NCBI RefSeq assembly: GCF_963855985.1
Contig: NC_087108.1
Span: forward strand, 13,162,001 to 13,226,000
DNA from: Ostrinia nubilalis
Taxonomy: Eukaryota > Arthropoda > Insecta > Lepidoptera > Crambidae
Direction of reading: 5' to 3'
DNA: 64,000 nucleotides
Position numbers and translations under genes: made by a program. A model generated the notes under the pieces. The model made no database searches, was not told where the DNA came from, and saw nothing but the letters and a program-made list of their open reading frames with translations. This document shows positions 29,872-42,011 of this stretch, piece after piece. Numbering within the stretch: position 1 is the first letter of the stretch; every line of letters starts with the position of its first letter.

Positions 29872-30615
29872 ATGAGCTTCAAGAGCAAGGTGGTGATAGT
29901 GACGGGGGCCAGCGCCGGCATCGGGGCAGCCACGGCGGTGCACTTCGCCAAGGAAGGAGCCAGCGTGGTTATAGTCGGAAGAAATGAAGCCAGGCTGAAG
30001 GACATAGCCGCCAAATGTGCCGCGGTTGGCAGCGCGCCGCTCGTGGTCCGAGCAGATGTCTCCAACGACGACGACGCCAGGAGAATCATCAGCGAAACCA
30101 TAAAAAAGTTTGGCAAACTAGATGTGCTGATAAACAACGCTGGCGTCTTGGAATATGGAACAATTTTGAACGGGAAAATCTTGGAAAGTTACGATAAGAA
30201 CATCTCGATCAATTTGCGGGCCGTGATCCACATGACTATGCTTGCTGCTCCGTATCTAGTTAAGACAAAGGGGAATATTGTGAATGTGTCAAGCGTGCTT
30301 GGGCAATTTCATATGATGCCCATGGTCAATGCGTACGCGACGTCCAAGGCTGGGTTGGATCATTTCACGAGAGGGAGTGCGAAGGAGTTGGCAGCGTCTG
30401 GAGTGAGGGTGAACGCTGTGAGCCCTGGGCCGGTGGAGACGAATATGCTGATGACCTTCGAGTCGAGCGAGGACACGCAGGAGGTGAATACCCCTCTGGG
30501 CCGCGTGTCGCAGCCGGCCGAGGTGGCCGACCTGATCCTGTTCATGGCCAGTGACAAGGCCAAGGCAATCACAGGTTCAGTGTTTCTGGCGGATAACGGT
30601 GTAATACTGGGATAG
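29872..30615 (+). CDS. Short-chain dehydrogenase/reductase, divergent paralogue E
   Basis: A 247-residue, single-exon classical SDR. The cofactor motif is TGASAGIG (11-18). VGRN (Arg37) favours NADP(H). D62 of ADVS, NNAG (88-91), Asn114, Ser141, and Tyr155/Lys159 (YATSK) give a complete catalytic set. SPGPVET follows near 184. There is no targeting signal. It is clearly less similar to A-D than they are to each other. Its C-terminal LGRVSQPAEVADLI and SVFLADNG are the closest match in the window to the remnant at 1664-1829. The neighbour 31396-32139 is convergent. The start is fixed by the family's MSF start, right after a GCACT leader. Confidence 0.88.
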   Translation: MSFKSKVVIVTGASAGIGAATAVHFAKEGASVVIVGRNEARLKDIAAKCAAVGSAPLVVRADVSNDDDARRIISETIKKFGKLDVLINNAGVLEYGTILNGKILESYDKNISINLRAVIHMTMLAAPYLVKTKGNIVNVSSVLGQFHMMPMVNAYATSKAGLDHFTRGSAKELAASGVRVNAVSPGPVETNMLMTFESSEDTQEVNTPLGRVSQPAEVADLILFMASDKAKAITGSVFLADNGVILG

Positions 30616-31395
30616 TTTCTTAAGCTAATTCTTCTCGGTAACTGCCGATTTTCTCAAAGTGGAAATAATGCAAGCTTCCTTTATTTAGATTTATGCCGTT
30701 ACGAGTAGGTAAAGGGCACAATAGATACTGAAGATAATTTGAATGTAAGTAGGTAATAGGGTGAAAATCGTATAAATAGTTTATTGTTTATTTTTATTTT
30801 CCTACCTACTTGATAAACTTTTTATTTGATACTATAAAATAAAGTAATACACAAAACTTGACTACCAAGTATTTAAATGACGGATTACGTAATTTGTGTT
30901 TATAAATAGACTGACCTTTTACAACTGATAAAGGCATTTGTAGGATGCATTTGCATAGCGGTTTGCATCTCGACGAAGTTTTTGTTTGCATACTTTTGTA
31001 TTTATTATTGTTTTTTTTTATGTTATTGACAGACAAAATGTTACGGCATGCCATCAACTAAACTCGTTATGGATCAACAAATATTTATTTGTTTACCTGA
31101 TAATAATGTGGATCTGAATGTGATGTTAGATACTTAATTAAATTAAAATTAAATATTCTCTGAAAGCTTTTTATTTTCAAACGTTGACACATCAATGTAT
31201 AAATAAATCATAAGATTAAACACACGACAAAAACATACTCGCACACAATAAATGCTAGATCAATAATTGACATCTTTTATTTATAACAAATCAAATAGGT
31301 ATGCATAATAACAATCAACTGCATCGTACGTGCGTACCTATCAAGCTCAATTTACAACATGAGGTAAAACAAATAGAAACTCAACAAATGTTAGA
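30616..31395. other. Intergenic region between convergent SDR genes
   Basis: AT-rich. A TTTATTTAT stretch near 31270 could serve the minus-strand gene for polyadenylation. Nothing else is recognised. Confidence 0.4.
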
Positions 31396-32139
31396 TCACA
31401 TTTTGCTCAACATCATGCCGTTATCAGTGACGTAGTTGGCTCCCGTGATGCCCTTGGCCTTGTCGCTGGCCAAGTACAGCACCAGCTCGGCCACCTCCTC
31501 CGGCTCCGACACACGGCCCAGCGCCGTCTGTGCCGCGAAGTGGTCCCAGGAGATCGGGAAGCCTGCGTTCGCGATGATGTCAGTCCTCACCGGCCCAGGA
31601 CTGATAGCGTTCACCCGAACACCTGACGCGGCCAGCTCCAACGCAGCGCCTTTCGTAAAATGATTCAAACCCGCCTTAGACATACAATAAGCTAAGAACG
31701 GCGGAGTAGGCGCGTACGTACCGCCAATGGCCGATATATTTACAACGTTCCCTTTCGTCTCGACTAAATGCGGCGCCGCCAGTGTCGTCAACAGAACAGC
31801 TGCGCGCAAATTAGTGTTCATCACCTCATCGTACGTGTCCATCACTTTGCCGCCCAAGATGGCGCCGAATTTGGCGATCCCGGCGTTGTTGATTAGGATG
31901 TCTATTTTGCCGAACTTTTCTAGTGTGTTCTCGATGATGCGCTTGGCGTCGTCCTCGTTTGACACGTCGGCTTTGATAACGAGCGAGCCGGGGCATTGGT
32001 CGGCGACGGCCGTGAGCTTGGCCTCGTTCCTGCCAACGATGACGACGCTGGCTTGCTCCTTGCTGAAGCTGACGGCGGTGGCGGCTCCGATGCCGGAGCT
32101 GCCGCCCGTCACAATAACAACTTTGTTTGCGAAACTCAT
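31396..32139 (-). CDS. Short-chain dehydrogenase/reductase-like protein F with catalytic Ser replaced by Ala
   Basis: 247 residues, one exon, with every SDR landmark except one. TGGSSGIG (11-18), VGRN (37), ADVS, NNAG (84-87), Asn110, Tyr151/Lys155 (YCMSK) and ISPGPV are present. The position of the catalytic serine (137, NISS in the paralogues) is Ala (NISA, codon GCC). Ser normally polarises the substrate carbonyl, so activity may be reduced or use the adjacent Ser136. The frame is long, intact and shows no other decay. The protein ends MMLSKM, slightly longer than its relatives. The start is the family MSF start at 32139. Confidence 0.88.
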   Translation of the reverse strand: MSFANKVVIVTGGSSGIGAATAVSFSKEQASVVIVGRNEAKLTAVADQCPGSLVIKADVSNEDDAKRIIENTLEKFGKIDILINNAGIAKFGAILGGKVMDTYDEVMNTNLRAAVLLTTLAAPHLVETKGNVVNISAIGGTYAPTPPFLAYCMSKAGLNHFTKGAALELAASGVRVNAISPGPVRTDIIANAGFPISWDHFAAQTALGRVSEPEEVAELVLYLASDKAKGITGANYVTDNGMMLSKM

Positions 32140-32782
32140 TGTGATTCGTGACGCGAACGCGACCGTTCCTGCGCGCAGTTCGACTACACACTGATTAAAA
32201 TTTGTTAAAAATGAATTTAGAAGGCGTGACTATAAGGGTTACTGTTTGTAAGGTTATTATATTTCATAGAGATAGATAAAGATATTTATTTTATTTATTG
32301 ACTCTTTTTATTACTATCATGAAGGTCGGTAATGTACAATGTTATGTTGTTGTTAGGGGAATGTTGCGTAGGATTGTGCATTTTGTTATCTAATGTCATC
32401 AATAGTTTCGATATCAGATTAGTTGATGATAATAAGCGACCAATTTCAGTGTTGTTTGCTCGTACATTTAAAAAAATCCGCTGCTTTATTTCTTTTAACT
32501 TTTTTCTTTATTTTCTTTTCAATATTACCTATCGTTTCGTGCGGTTTTGCACATATTAAATATGGTAGGCATATTAGGTATAGCCAGTGTCAAGTAAGTA
32601 AAATAAGCTTCAATTGATGAAAAAAATATATTAAAATGATAAATGATGATTTCAGTTTATCAGTAAAGGTGGCACTTTAATGAAACCTGACGCGAACTTC
32701 TTGAGATACCTAACTTGAAAAGTGATGTTGCACTGTTTGGTTTTATTTGCCTACTCATGCACGTTCGTCGTTCATGGACATT
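32140..32782. other. Upstream region of SDR gene F
   Basis: No promoter motif stands out. Two short + frames (32332-32617) lack any recognisable feature and are not annotated. Confidence 0.4.
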
Positions 32783-33948
32783 GGACACTTAATGGTTAAT
32801 AATTAATTTTATTGTTGCATGCTGAAAAGGGGCGCCTTTTCAAAAATCGTGACATGACACAAGTAGTCAAGTCACGAAGCTGGTTTTCAGCGGGTTATCG
32901 AAATTGTATCATGATAAAAAAGTGACCGCGGTGATGAGTAAGTAAATATTTGTCATATTAATAATTTGCAAATCATCCTTATAATTTATTTACGTGTGTG
33001 ATGACCATTCACTATTTATTTCATACAGTCCAAAGATTCCCAAACGTTAATTTGTCTCGTAGGGAGTTCGCTAGTCAGCTTCAAATAAGGGAGACTGGGT
33101 ACGGTTGAAACAATTTTGCTTTTATTGTCTATAATTTTGTTGTTTAATAACCAAGTGACGATTACGATATGTGAAATTGAAATTTGAAGTTTTAGCTACG
33201 ATATGGCTGTATCATTATAGTTCCCGGGTTACTACTTTTAGAAATATACGAAATTTAAAAAAAAAGAAATTTTGTTTCAACCGTCCCCATGCCAGGGGCG
33301 CTTGAAACAGCGATTGGAGTCTGTGAAATACATACAAATAATACAATAATTACTAATAAAACTGTTTTTATTTATCATTAATACTACGAATATTAAAATT
33401 ATGGTACCACATGACGACATTAATCAGTCTTAAGTATTTAATATTTCTAAAACATTAATTAGCCTTTGATAAGTAGTAAACATTTACGGTCTTATTCATA
33501 ATAAAATGCTAATATAGGTTTAAAACCTACATTAGCTAAAACGTTTGATAGGCTTAAAACACTCTTATAAACCTCTGATAAAAAACGTTATTCATAATCG
33601 TTTATAAACCTTTGATAGCTAAAACAGAGTTTAATATTTTCTTTCCACAGACTATACAAAAAGAATGAACGAAAACAGCTTTTTTGGTGATTTAACTTGA
33701 TGGACCATGTAAAATCATAGACAAATCGCAGAAAAAAAAACAAAAAATTGGCAGCTGTGACGTTTTACTTACTGACATTGACATTTGGCACGAAAATTTA
33801 ATAAAGTTTTCGGTTTTTTCGATCAACTCCCAAGTTTTATCAAACTTTTATAAAACTTGGGATTGTATGTTCTGGATTCTGTACCTCTTACCCTGTACTC
33901 TGCAATAAGCTCTTACGACGACCCGGCTAGTTACATCGGATACTAATT

Positions 33949-34958
33949 ATGTCCATGACGAAGGAGAACAGACCGCCTAAAAGGCAACGATCAGAAAACT
34001 GGTTGGAGGAAGATAAGGTAGTACTTATTTTTAGCCTGATAAAGTGCCTACTAATTTTTGTAGCATGGTTTTATTTATGTTTGACGCCTAGTGTTTGCTT
34101 TTCAGTATTTGCTGAAAGAGTTGGTGAAAGAAAGAGTAAATGCAATCGAAAATAAAAATACAGACACTAACACGAATAAACGGAAGGTTGCGGCTTGGGC
34201 TGATTTACAAACAACGTTGGTACATCTTTTGATTTCTGCCTTCAATATAAAATTTTGCCTTTACCTGTAATTCAAAATCCTGTCATTTCTTTTTCAGGTT
34301 TAATTCAATGTGCGCTGGTATGAACCGCTCCATTACCCAGTTAAAATCGCAATGGAGCCTCATAAAAATCAGTGCGAAGAAAGACAAGACCATTGCTAGG
34401 CAGGCTCAAATTAAAACTGGCGGTGGTCCACCATTATCAGTGCCTGACGATAGGGCTGATGATATAGCATCTTGGTTGCCCAATGAATTTGTAGTCGATG
34501 TTAACAGATTTGACTCGGACTCAAATAAAAGTGAATTAATTAACATTCAAGAGGAGGAATCAACTCAAAATACGCAAGATCAGGAATTGATAAATAATGA
34601 AGAAATCCAATATGAATTGGTGGTACTTGATGAAGAAATAGAAGATACACATGCTTGTACTACTAGAGGCATATTGGAAGATAAAGAAAATAAAAAAGTA
34701 GAGGCAAAAGAAAATAAAGCAAAACCTAATTTTAAAGCACCAGCAATCAAAAAAAAAAGGAAACTGTTAAACAAAGAAGGCTTAATTGATTTAAGCAAAG
34801 TTAGGATTTCCGAAATTGCAGAAACAGAATCAAAATGCCGGATTGAACTGCATGAAGTTCAAATGGAAAACGAACGGAAGAAAGGGAGAAACTTGGATCT
34901 TGAGCATCAATTATTACAGGAAAAACTTAAATATTACACTCACATTAATAAAGAATAA
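33949..34958 (+). CDS. Harbinger Myb/SANT-like accessory protein (copy 1)
   Basis: The predicted splicing is join(33949..34017, 34106..34215, 34298..34958), giving 279 residues. Introns begin GTAGTA and GTTGGT and end TTTTCAG. Joining the exons restores a Myb/SANT-like domain in residues about 17-85. Its landmarks are NWLEEDK|YLLKELV, KRKVAAWADLQTT|FN and QLKSQW, with the conserved Trp spacing. The middle is acidic, and the C-terminus (about 190-279) is charged and likely coiled coil, with a basic KKKRK stretch that could be a nuclear signal. In this superfamily the Myb-like protein is known to carry the transposase to the nucleus and bind element DNA. The reading frame is intact. Confidence 0.85.
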
Positions 34959-35994
34959 TAAGTCTTTTGATGTTAAAGTTTTTCAAGTACTAACAGATTC
35001 TAAATAATAAGTTAGTTCCTCCCTTACTTCTGTTTGTTTTTAATTTGTATTTTATGCAGTTCCAATCCGCATTTTGATTGTGTTTCTGCAATATATTTAG
35101 ACGGCTATGAATATGTTTACTAGTCATAACTTAATAAGAGTTTGAGATTACTATTAACTAGCTGTTGCCCACGACTCCGCCTGCGTAGACTACTATTTCT
35201 GTAACCTACAGGATCTGTGCATTTTTCCAGGATAAAAAGAAGCCTATATGTTATTCGAGACTATATAATCTATCTGTTTTAGCAATTTATTTGTTTATAA
35301 GAATTGAACTGTGATTTTTAGTAAGTAAGTTTAATAATTGTACTTAAATTAGTGATATAAAGTAAATACACATATGCCTAGTCACAAACATTCGCCTTTA
35401 TAATAATAGTGTAAATTATGGTTATTTTGTTTTAAATGTAGAAGGTTGATAACCTCCGAATAGAAACGTTTATACTTAAGCAATTTCTTTGTTTTAAAGA
35501 ATTGAACTGTGATTTTTAATAAGTAAGTTTGTTGAAACTAATTGTACTTAAATTAGTGATATAAAGTAATTTGTTTTGAATTTTTGCAGAATAATTGCTT
35601 TTTTAAAGAGAACTACAGGTTTTGTTTTTGTGATAGTAACAAATTGGACTGAAAATTGAAATACAGGTATTTTTCAATCAAATATTCTTTTTATTTTCAT
35701 TAAGATGCCAGGAACAGTATCTGAAAAATTAAAATACAACATTTTCATGAACTCAAATGACATTACATAAAAGTAAATCGTTGGAATTTATCAAAATGTA
35801 TTTTAGTACCATTCAAAAATGTTGATTTATAAAATTTTGTAGTATCAACTGCGACCTACGCCTCAACAATGAAGGTCGGTTGTCGTGAACACTGTTCTCC
35901 GTCGAAAGTTGCGGAGTTACAGGGACCTGCTCCATATGTTGTTCTGAAAAATATTATGAATTTGTCAACATTTTGTCATAAAGATTTGTATTCC

Positions 35995-37182
35995 TTATGT
36001 ACAGTCAAATTGATAACATTTACCTAACAATGTGTCATTCATATCAATGGCTATATTATGTAATACAGCCAATGCTATGATCACAGCTTTTCCATTTTGG
36101 AGGCTTACTGGTAAGCCATGGAGTAGGCATTGGAACCGCTGCTTCCACACCCCAAAACACCTTTCAACAGTGTTCCTAGTTGAGATGTGAGCATTATTGT
36201 ATGCTTCTTCTTCTGGACGACTAGGCCTTAAAATAGGTGTAAATAGATATGGCAGAAGAGGGTAGCCCGAATCGCCAATAAGGCGTCCTCTAAACTGCCT
36301 ATCCTCAAATCGTTGTTTTATATTGCTCTCCATAAAAATTCGACTGTCATGTGTACTGCCTCGCCATCTAGCCACTATATCCATTATTTTGAGGTCAGCA
36401 TCACAGACAACCTAAAATAAAAAAAACAGTATCCTGTAGGTAATCCATCCAATAATATAGTGTTGAATGTTGCTAAAATTTAGATCATACAAAGTAAAAA
36501 TTATAGACATTATTAAAACAAATCTTTCTCTGTTGTAAACTGTATAAAATCAAAATATATTTTACCTGAACATTCAGGGAATAATAGCCTTTTCTATTAA
36601 TATAGTACTGGGCCATGTCACCTCCGGTTTTTTTAATTTTAATGTGGGTGCAATCTATGGCTCCTATCACCCCAGGAAAATTTTTAATTGCTCTAAATTT
36701 GGCACTAATTCTTTCCTGCTCTCCTATAGTGATAGGCATTTTGATGAAGGAATTTGCCTTATTCGCGATTGCATGCGCGACTCTGGCGCATATCCGGCTC
36801 ACTGTCGGCTGACTTAGGCCATGGAGGTCACCAGCATCATCTTGTACCTGAAAATGTATGAAAATAATTATAGCAGCCACGACAAAGGGATAAAATAAAA
36901 CACTTTTTTGTGCTTACCTCACGACGTCCCCAACATCTTATGGCCACTAAAACTTGCAGTTCAGGACACGTGCCACCACCTCTAGCGCTCTGAACCAGAT
37001 CATCTTCCACCAAATCTATGATGGTGCGCACTGTGTCCATTGAACCTATATTTTATTTTAAAATTTAGGTCCCGCAAATCGAATGGGTTGCTTCGTTGGC
37101 GGTAGAGCTTTCTACGTCGCGCTGGGTCGGCATTATTGGCTAAATGCACAATTGCATTTATAGCATTCATTTTCACAAGCAA
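35995..37182 (-). pseudogene. Harbinger DDE transposase (HARBI1-like), copy 1, frameshifted
   Basis: Exons as in copy 2 can be placed at complement 37182-36918, 36847-36566 and 36411-35995. A 2-base deletion after 37038 breaks exon 1 between KIKYRFN and TVRTIIDL. Downstream, the DDE domain is intact: GAIDCTHI in exon 2, then WRGSTHDSRIF, GDSGYP and VERCFGVWK in exon 3. The product would be truncated early, so this copy depends on transposase from elsewhere. Confidence 0.85.
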
Positions 37183-37440
37183 GGATCACAGCAAGGATAT
37201 TTTGAATAAATAAACCAACGAAGTGACATTCATATGAAATGACATTTATAAAAGTTAGGTTAAAATAGGTTTATTAGAGCTTTAAACAAGGCCCGAGCTC
37301 TCGATAACTTATCACACAGTTATAAGAGGATTTTAGCGCTAAATGACGATTATGAATAACAATTTTTATCAAACGTTTTATAAACCTCTAATAAGCATTT
37401 GATAAAATGTGAAAAATGATTATGAATAAGACCGTTAATA

Positions 37441-38099
37441 AATAACAGAAATATGATAAAATAAATGATATTTCCAAATTTAATAAACATTAATAATAAA
37501 ATAATATTAACATTCTGAATAAAGTTAACGAAAATCTTTATTTTTTTTTTTCAAACCATACTTTTCCGCCGCTTTCCGCAGTGAATCTTTAGCTTTTACC
37601 TCCTCTTATGCTTTACCAAGTCAATTTCCTCCCTGGAAATCTTCCTTACCCAAACTCTCGGCATCTACAAAAAATAAACATTAATACATTTTCTGTTTCA
37701 ACCGTACCCAAAAAAAATGTTTCAACCGTCCCCAACCCCACTTTTGGTAAAATATACTTTATATTTTCGACACTAATAATCACACATTAAAAATAGTTAC
37801 TGTCCCTTATTCTACAAGCTTCATTATAATCGCAAACGCACACTCGATACATTCACATAAAAAGAACAGGTAGTATAAGCGTTAATGTCTGAAGAAAAAT
37901 ACTTACTTTGGGTAGTAAAAAACAAAATGGTGTTTTATACACAACGTCAACGCGTTAGGAAGTTATTAGGCACTAAATTCGTGTTCGGACCTGTCTTTCG
38001 CTTCTTTTTCCCCTAGGACCCCTCACTCCCCGCGGACCCGTTTACGAGATATTTGCTCTGTTTCAACCGTCCTTTGTTTCAACCGTACCTAGTCTCCCC
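37441..38099. other. Right part of the TA-flanked host element
   Basis: Non-coding, with repeated GTTTCAACCGT motifs towards the end. Confidence 0.5.
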
Positions 38100-38201
38100 T
38101 ACTGGATTCAGTAGAATCCTATTACTGCATCTTCATTTCTACCATATAAAATCAATATTTTATTCAGTACCTAGTAGGTAGGCCCTTTCCAGGGCGCTTA
38201 T

Positions 38202-38656
38202 CTGGGGGCACGGCAGTGCCCCCACCAAGTCGAGCAAAAAAGCGGCACGGCCGTACCATCCTTTTCTCGAAGCAATTCAGGCCATTTTCGACCGCCTGTA
38301 ACTTCGTTGTGGATAAAACTAGAAGGCTGAATTTTCATTAGCTATGCAGGCATTGTAAAGACACGGTATATTTAAAATTTCATTCAATTTGAACCAGTAG
38401 TTTAAGAATTATAACGGGTCAAAGTTACTTAATTTTGTCACTCACTGACTCACCGATCATCAATATTCTAAGGCACTTCTAGCAGACCTAGAAGCTTCAA
38501 ATTTGGAATATAAGTAGTGTTTGGTGTATGAATCAAGGAAAAACTAAAATATTTGGGGGCACGGTAGTGCAACCGCCAAGTCGAGTAAAATTTTTCAATT
38601 TCGGTTCAGTTTTCTAGATACATAACTGCTGTCTACAAAATACAAAAAGAAATGAG
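38202..38656. mobile_element. Hairpin-ended repeat, reverse orientation
   Basis: Begins CTGGGGGCACGGCAGTGCCC and corresponds to 9846-10443 reversed, without the tandem duplication and with a single short GTGAGTCA unit. It sits at AT in the duplication unit where copies 1 and 2 read CGCTTATACACTATG. Confidence 0.65.
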
Positions 38657-38958
38657 ATCCCATCAAAAACAATACTTGTCAAAAAAACCAAGTCTCGCAA
38701 CTCAGTTGTTCTACGGTAAAAAGTTGTGAGATCCATGTAATACCAAGTCCAGGCCAGGAAATCTTTAACGTTTTACATAAATATATTGACTTGGCCATCG
38801 CATGAAAATACGTGTAAATTAAATTATTTAGTGCGATGGCCAAGTCAATAATTTATGTAAAACGTTAAAGATTTCCTGGCCTGGACTTGGTATTACATGG
38901 ATCTCACAACTTTTTACCGTAGAACAACTGAGTTGCGAGACTTGGTTTTTTTGACAAG
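38657..38958. mobile_element. Long-arm foldback MITE, 3'-clipped, fused to the hairpin-ended repeat
   Basis: Starts TCCCATCAAAAACAATACTT; its second arm ends at TTTGACAAGT, about 16 bases short of the full arm in 9529-9845. Confidence 0.65.
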
Positions 38959-39228
38959 TATACACTTTGTCCCAAATAGGTATAGCATGCCCTACTACCA
39001 CCACTACACTTCAGGACTACTAGTACATTACACACATACATTTGCTCATACATTTTCAAGGTCCACTACTATGTCGATCTTGAATAAACAAGTGTTCGCG
39101 ACGAAAAGTAGGTACCTAACTAAGTATTTGACTTGTTAATTTTACGCAAATAAAATTCTGATTCTGATAATACATATTTGCAAATCATCCTACTAAATAT
39201 TAATAAGTACCTACTAAGGATCATCATA

Positions 39229-39377
39229 TTTATTAATTAGAATAAGACCTAACACGAGAATTAAATGGAACAATAAACGTTTTATTTATATATTTATTTA
39301 TTAGTACGAGTATATTATCACCATAACCAGACACCTATTAGACAGCTCTATCATTACTTAGTTTTATCATTCATTTA
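39229..39377. other. Short insertion private to duplication copy 3
   Basis: About 150 bases, from CATCATATTTATTAATTAG to CATTTAC, interrupt ACTAAGGA|CCAGCG, which is contiguous in copies 1 and 2. No terminal repeat was identified. Confidence 0.4.
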
Positions 39378-39965
39378 CCAGCGTTTCCCAAACATAAGAT
39401 TAAACTCAAACCCAGCTCGGGTTTGAGTGACTCAGCAAAGAGTAAGTAGGTAGGTACCTACTCAAAGTCAAAATCAAAAGTTTCTTTATTTTTTATAGAC
39501 TAACGGTCTTATTCATAATAAAATGCTAATATAGGTTTAAAACCTACATTAGCTAAAACGTTTGATAGGCTTAAAACACTCTTATAAACCTCTGATAAAA
39601 AACGTTATTCATAATCGTTTATAAACCTTTGATAGCTAAAACAGAGTTTAATATTTTCTTTCCACAGACTATACAAAAAGAATGAACGAAAACAGCTTTT
39701 TTGGTGATTTAACTTGATGGACCATGTAAAATCATAGACAAATCGCAGAAAAAAAAACAAAAAATTGGCAGCTGTGACGTTTTACTTACTGACATTGACA
39801 TTTGGCACGAAAATTTAATAAAGTTTTCGGTTTTTTCGATCAACTCCCAAGTTTTATCAAACTTTTATAAAACTTGGGATTGTATGTTCTGGATTCTGTA
39901 CCTCTTACCCTGTACTCTGCAATAAGCTCTTACGACGACCCGGCTAGTTACATCGGATACTAATT

Positions 39966-40975
39966 ATGTCCATGACGAAGGAGAACAGACCGCCTAAAAG
40001 GCAACGATCAGAAAACTGGTTGGAGGAAGATAAGGTAGTACTTATTTTTAGCCTGATAAAGTGCCTACTAATTTTTGTAGCATGGTTTTATTTATGTTTG
40101 ACGCCTAGTGTTTGCTTTTCAGTATTTGCTGAAAGAGTTGGTGAAAGAAAGAGTAAATGCAATCGAAAATAAAAATACAGACACTAACACGAATAAACGG
40201 AAGGTTGCGGCTTGGGCTGATTTACAAACAACGTTGGTACATCTTTTGATTTCTGCCTTCAATATAAAATTTTGCCTTTACCTGTAATTCAAAATCCTGT
40301 CATTTCTTTTTCAGGTTTAATTCAATGTGCGCTGGTATGAACCGCTCCATTACCCAGTTAAAATCGCAATGGAGCCTCATAAAAATCAGTGCGAAGAAAG
40401 ACAAGACCATTGCTAGGCAGGCTCAAATTAAAACTGGCGGTGGTCCACCATTATCAGTGCCTGACGATAGGGCTGATGATATAGCATCTTGGTTGCCCAA
40501 TGAATTTGTAGTCGATGTTAACAGATTTGACTCGGACTCAAATAAAAGTGAATTAATTAACATTCAAGAGGAGGAATCAACTCAAAATACGCAAGATCAG
40601 GAATTGATAAATAATGAAGAAATCCAATATGAATTGGTGGTACTTGATGAAGAAATAGAAGATACACATGCTTGTACTACTAGAGGCATATTGGAAGATA
40701 AAGAAAATAAAAAAGTAGAGGCAAAAGAAAATAAAGCAAAACCTAATTTTAAAGCACCAGCAATCAAAAAAAAAAGGAAACTGTTAAACAAAGAAGGCTT
40801 AATTGATTTAAGCAAAGTTAGGATTTCCGAAATTGCAGAAACAGAATCAAAATGCCGGATTGAACTGCATGAAGTTCAAATGGAAAACGAACGGAAGAAA
40901 GGGAGAAACTTGGATCTTGAGCATCAATTATTACAGGAAAAACTTAAATATTACACTCACATTAATAAAGAATAA
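39966..40975 (+). CDS. Harbinger Myb/SANT-like accessory protein (copy 2)
   Basis: join(39966..40034, 40123..40232, 40315..40975), 279 residues, with the same exon boundaries and apparently the same sequence as in copy 1 (offset 6017). The Myb/SANT-like domain spans about residues 17-85 and is split by both introns. The C-terminal third is charged and helical. It lies divergently to the intact transposase of this copy, so the two could act as a working pair. Confidence 0.87.
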
Positions 40976-42011
40976 TAAGTCTTTTGATGTTAAAGTTTTT
41001 CAAGTACTAACAGATTCTAAATAATAAGTTAGTTCCTCCCTTACTTCTGTTTGTTTTTAATTTGTATTTTATGCAGTTCCAATCCGCATTTTGATTGTGT
41101 TTCTGCAATATATTTAGACGGCTATGAATATGTTTACTAGTCATAACTTAATAAGAGTTTGAGATTACTATTAACTAGCTGTTGCCCACGACTCCGCCTG
41201 CGTAGACTACTATTTCTGTAACCTACAGGATCTGTGCATTTTTCCAGGATAAAAAGAAGCCTATATGTTATTCGAGACTATATAATCTATCTGTTTTAGC
41301 AATTTATTTGTTTATAAGAATTGAACTGTGATTTTTAGTAAGTAAGTTTAATAATTGTACTTAAATTAGTGATATAAAGTAAATACACATATGCCTAGTC
41401 ACAAACATTCGCCTTTATAATAATAGTGTAAATTATGGTTATTTTGTTTTAAATGTAGAAGGTTGATAACCTCCGAATAGAAACGTTTATACTTAAGCAA
41501 TTTCTTTGTTTTAAAGAATTGAACTGTGATTTTTAATAAGTAAGTTTGTTGAAACTAATTGTACTTAAATTAGTGATATAAAGTAATTTGTTTTGAATTT
41601 TTGCAGAATAATTGCTTTTTTAAAGAGAACTACAGGTTTTGTTTTTGTGATAGTAACAAATTGGACTGAAAATTGAAATACAGGTATTTTTCAATCAAAT
41701 ATTCTTTTTATTTTCATTAAGATGCCAGGAACAGTATCTGAAAAATTAAAATACAACATTTTCATGAACTCAAATGACATTACATAAAAGTAAATCGTTG
41801 GAATTTATCAAAATGTATTTTAGTACCATTCAAAAATGTTGATTTATAAAATTTTGTAGTATCAACTGCGACCTACGCCTCAACAATGAAGGTCGGTTGT
41901 CGTGAACACTGTTCTCCGTCGAAAGTTGCGGAGTTACAGGGACCTGCTCCATATGTTGTTCTGAAAAATATTATGAATTTGTCAACATTTTGTCATAAAG
42001 ATTTGTATTCC

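Larger units (their letters stand above)
33487..37434. mobile_element. PIF/Harbinger transposon, copy 1 (transposase frameshifted)
   Basis: The terminal repeats CGGTCTTATTCATAAT are flanked by TTA at 33484-33486 and 37435-37437, the 3-bp duplication typical of PIF/Harbinger. It carries two divergently placed spliced genes: a Myb/SANT-like protein on + and a DDE transposase on -. It is 3948 bp long. Relative to copy 2 it lacks two bases in transposase exon 1 (after 37038) and one A in a run near 36421. Confidence 0.93.
33088..38099. mobile_element. TA-flanked element with GGGAGACTNGGTACGGTTGA termini, hosting Harbinger copy 1
   Basis: The termini AGGGAGACTGGGTACGGTTG and, inverted, GGGGAGACTAGGTACGGTTG are flanked by TA (33086-33087, 38100-38101). 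Copies 1 and 2 of the duplication show the empty site (TTAAATACTGG). Further GTTTCAACCGTCCCC-type motifs lie subterminally at 33274 and 37697-37735. Without the 3.9-kb Harbinger insert it is about 1.06 kb and has no transposase, so it is non-autonomous. Confidence 0.7.

Noticed and set aside
34580..34798. 72-codon minus-strand ORF inside the Harbinger Myb-like gene
   Set aside because: Shadow of the acidic/lysine-rich coding region; the plus-strand gene explains the sequence.
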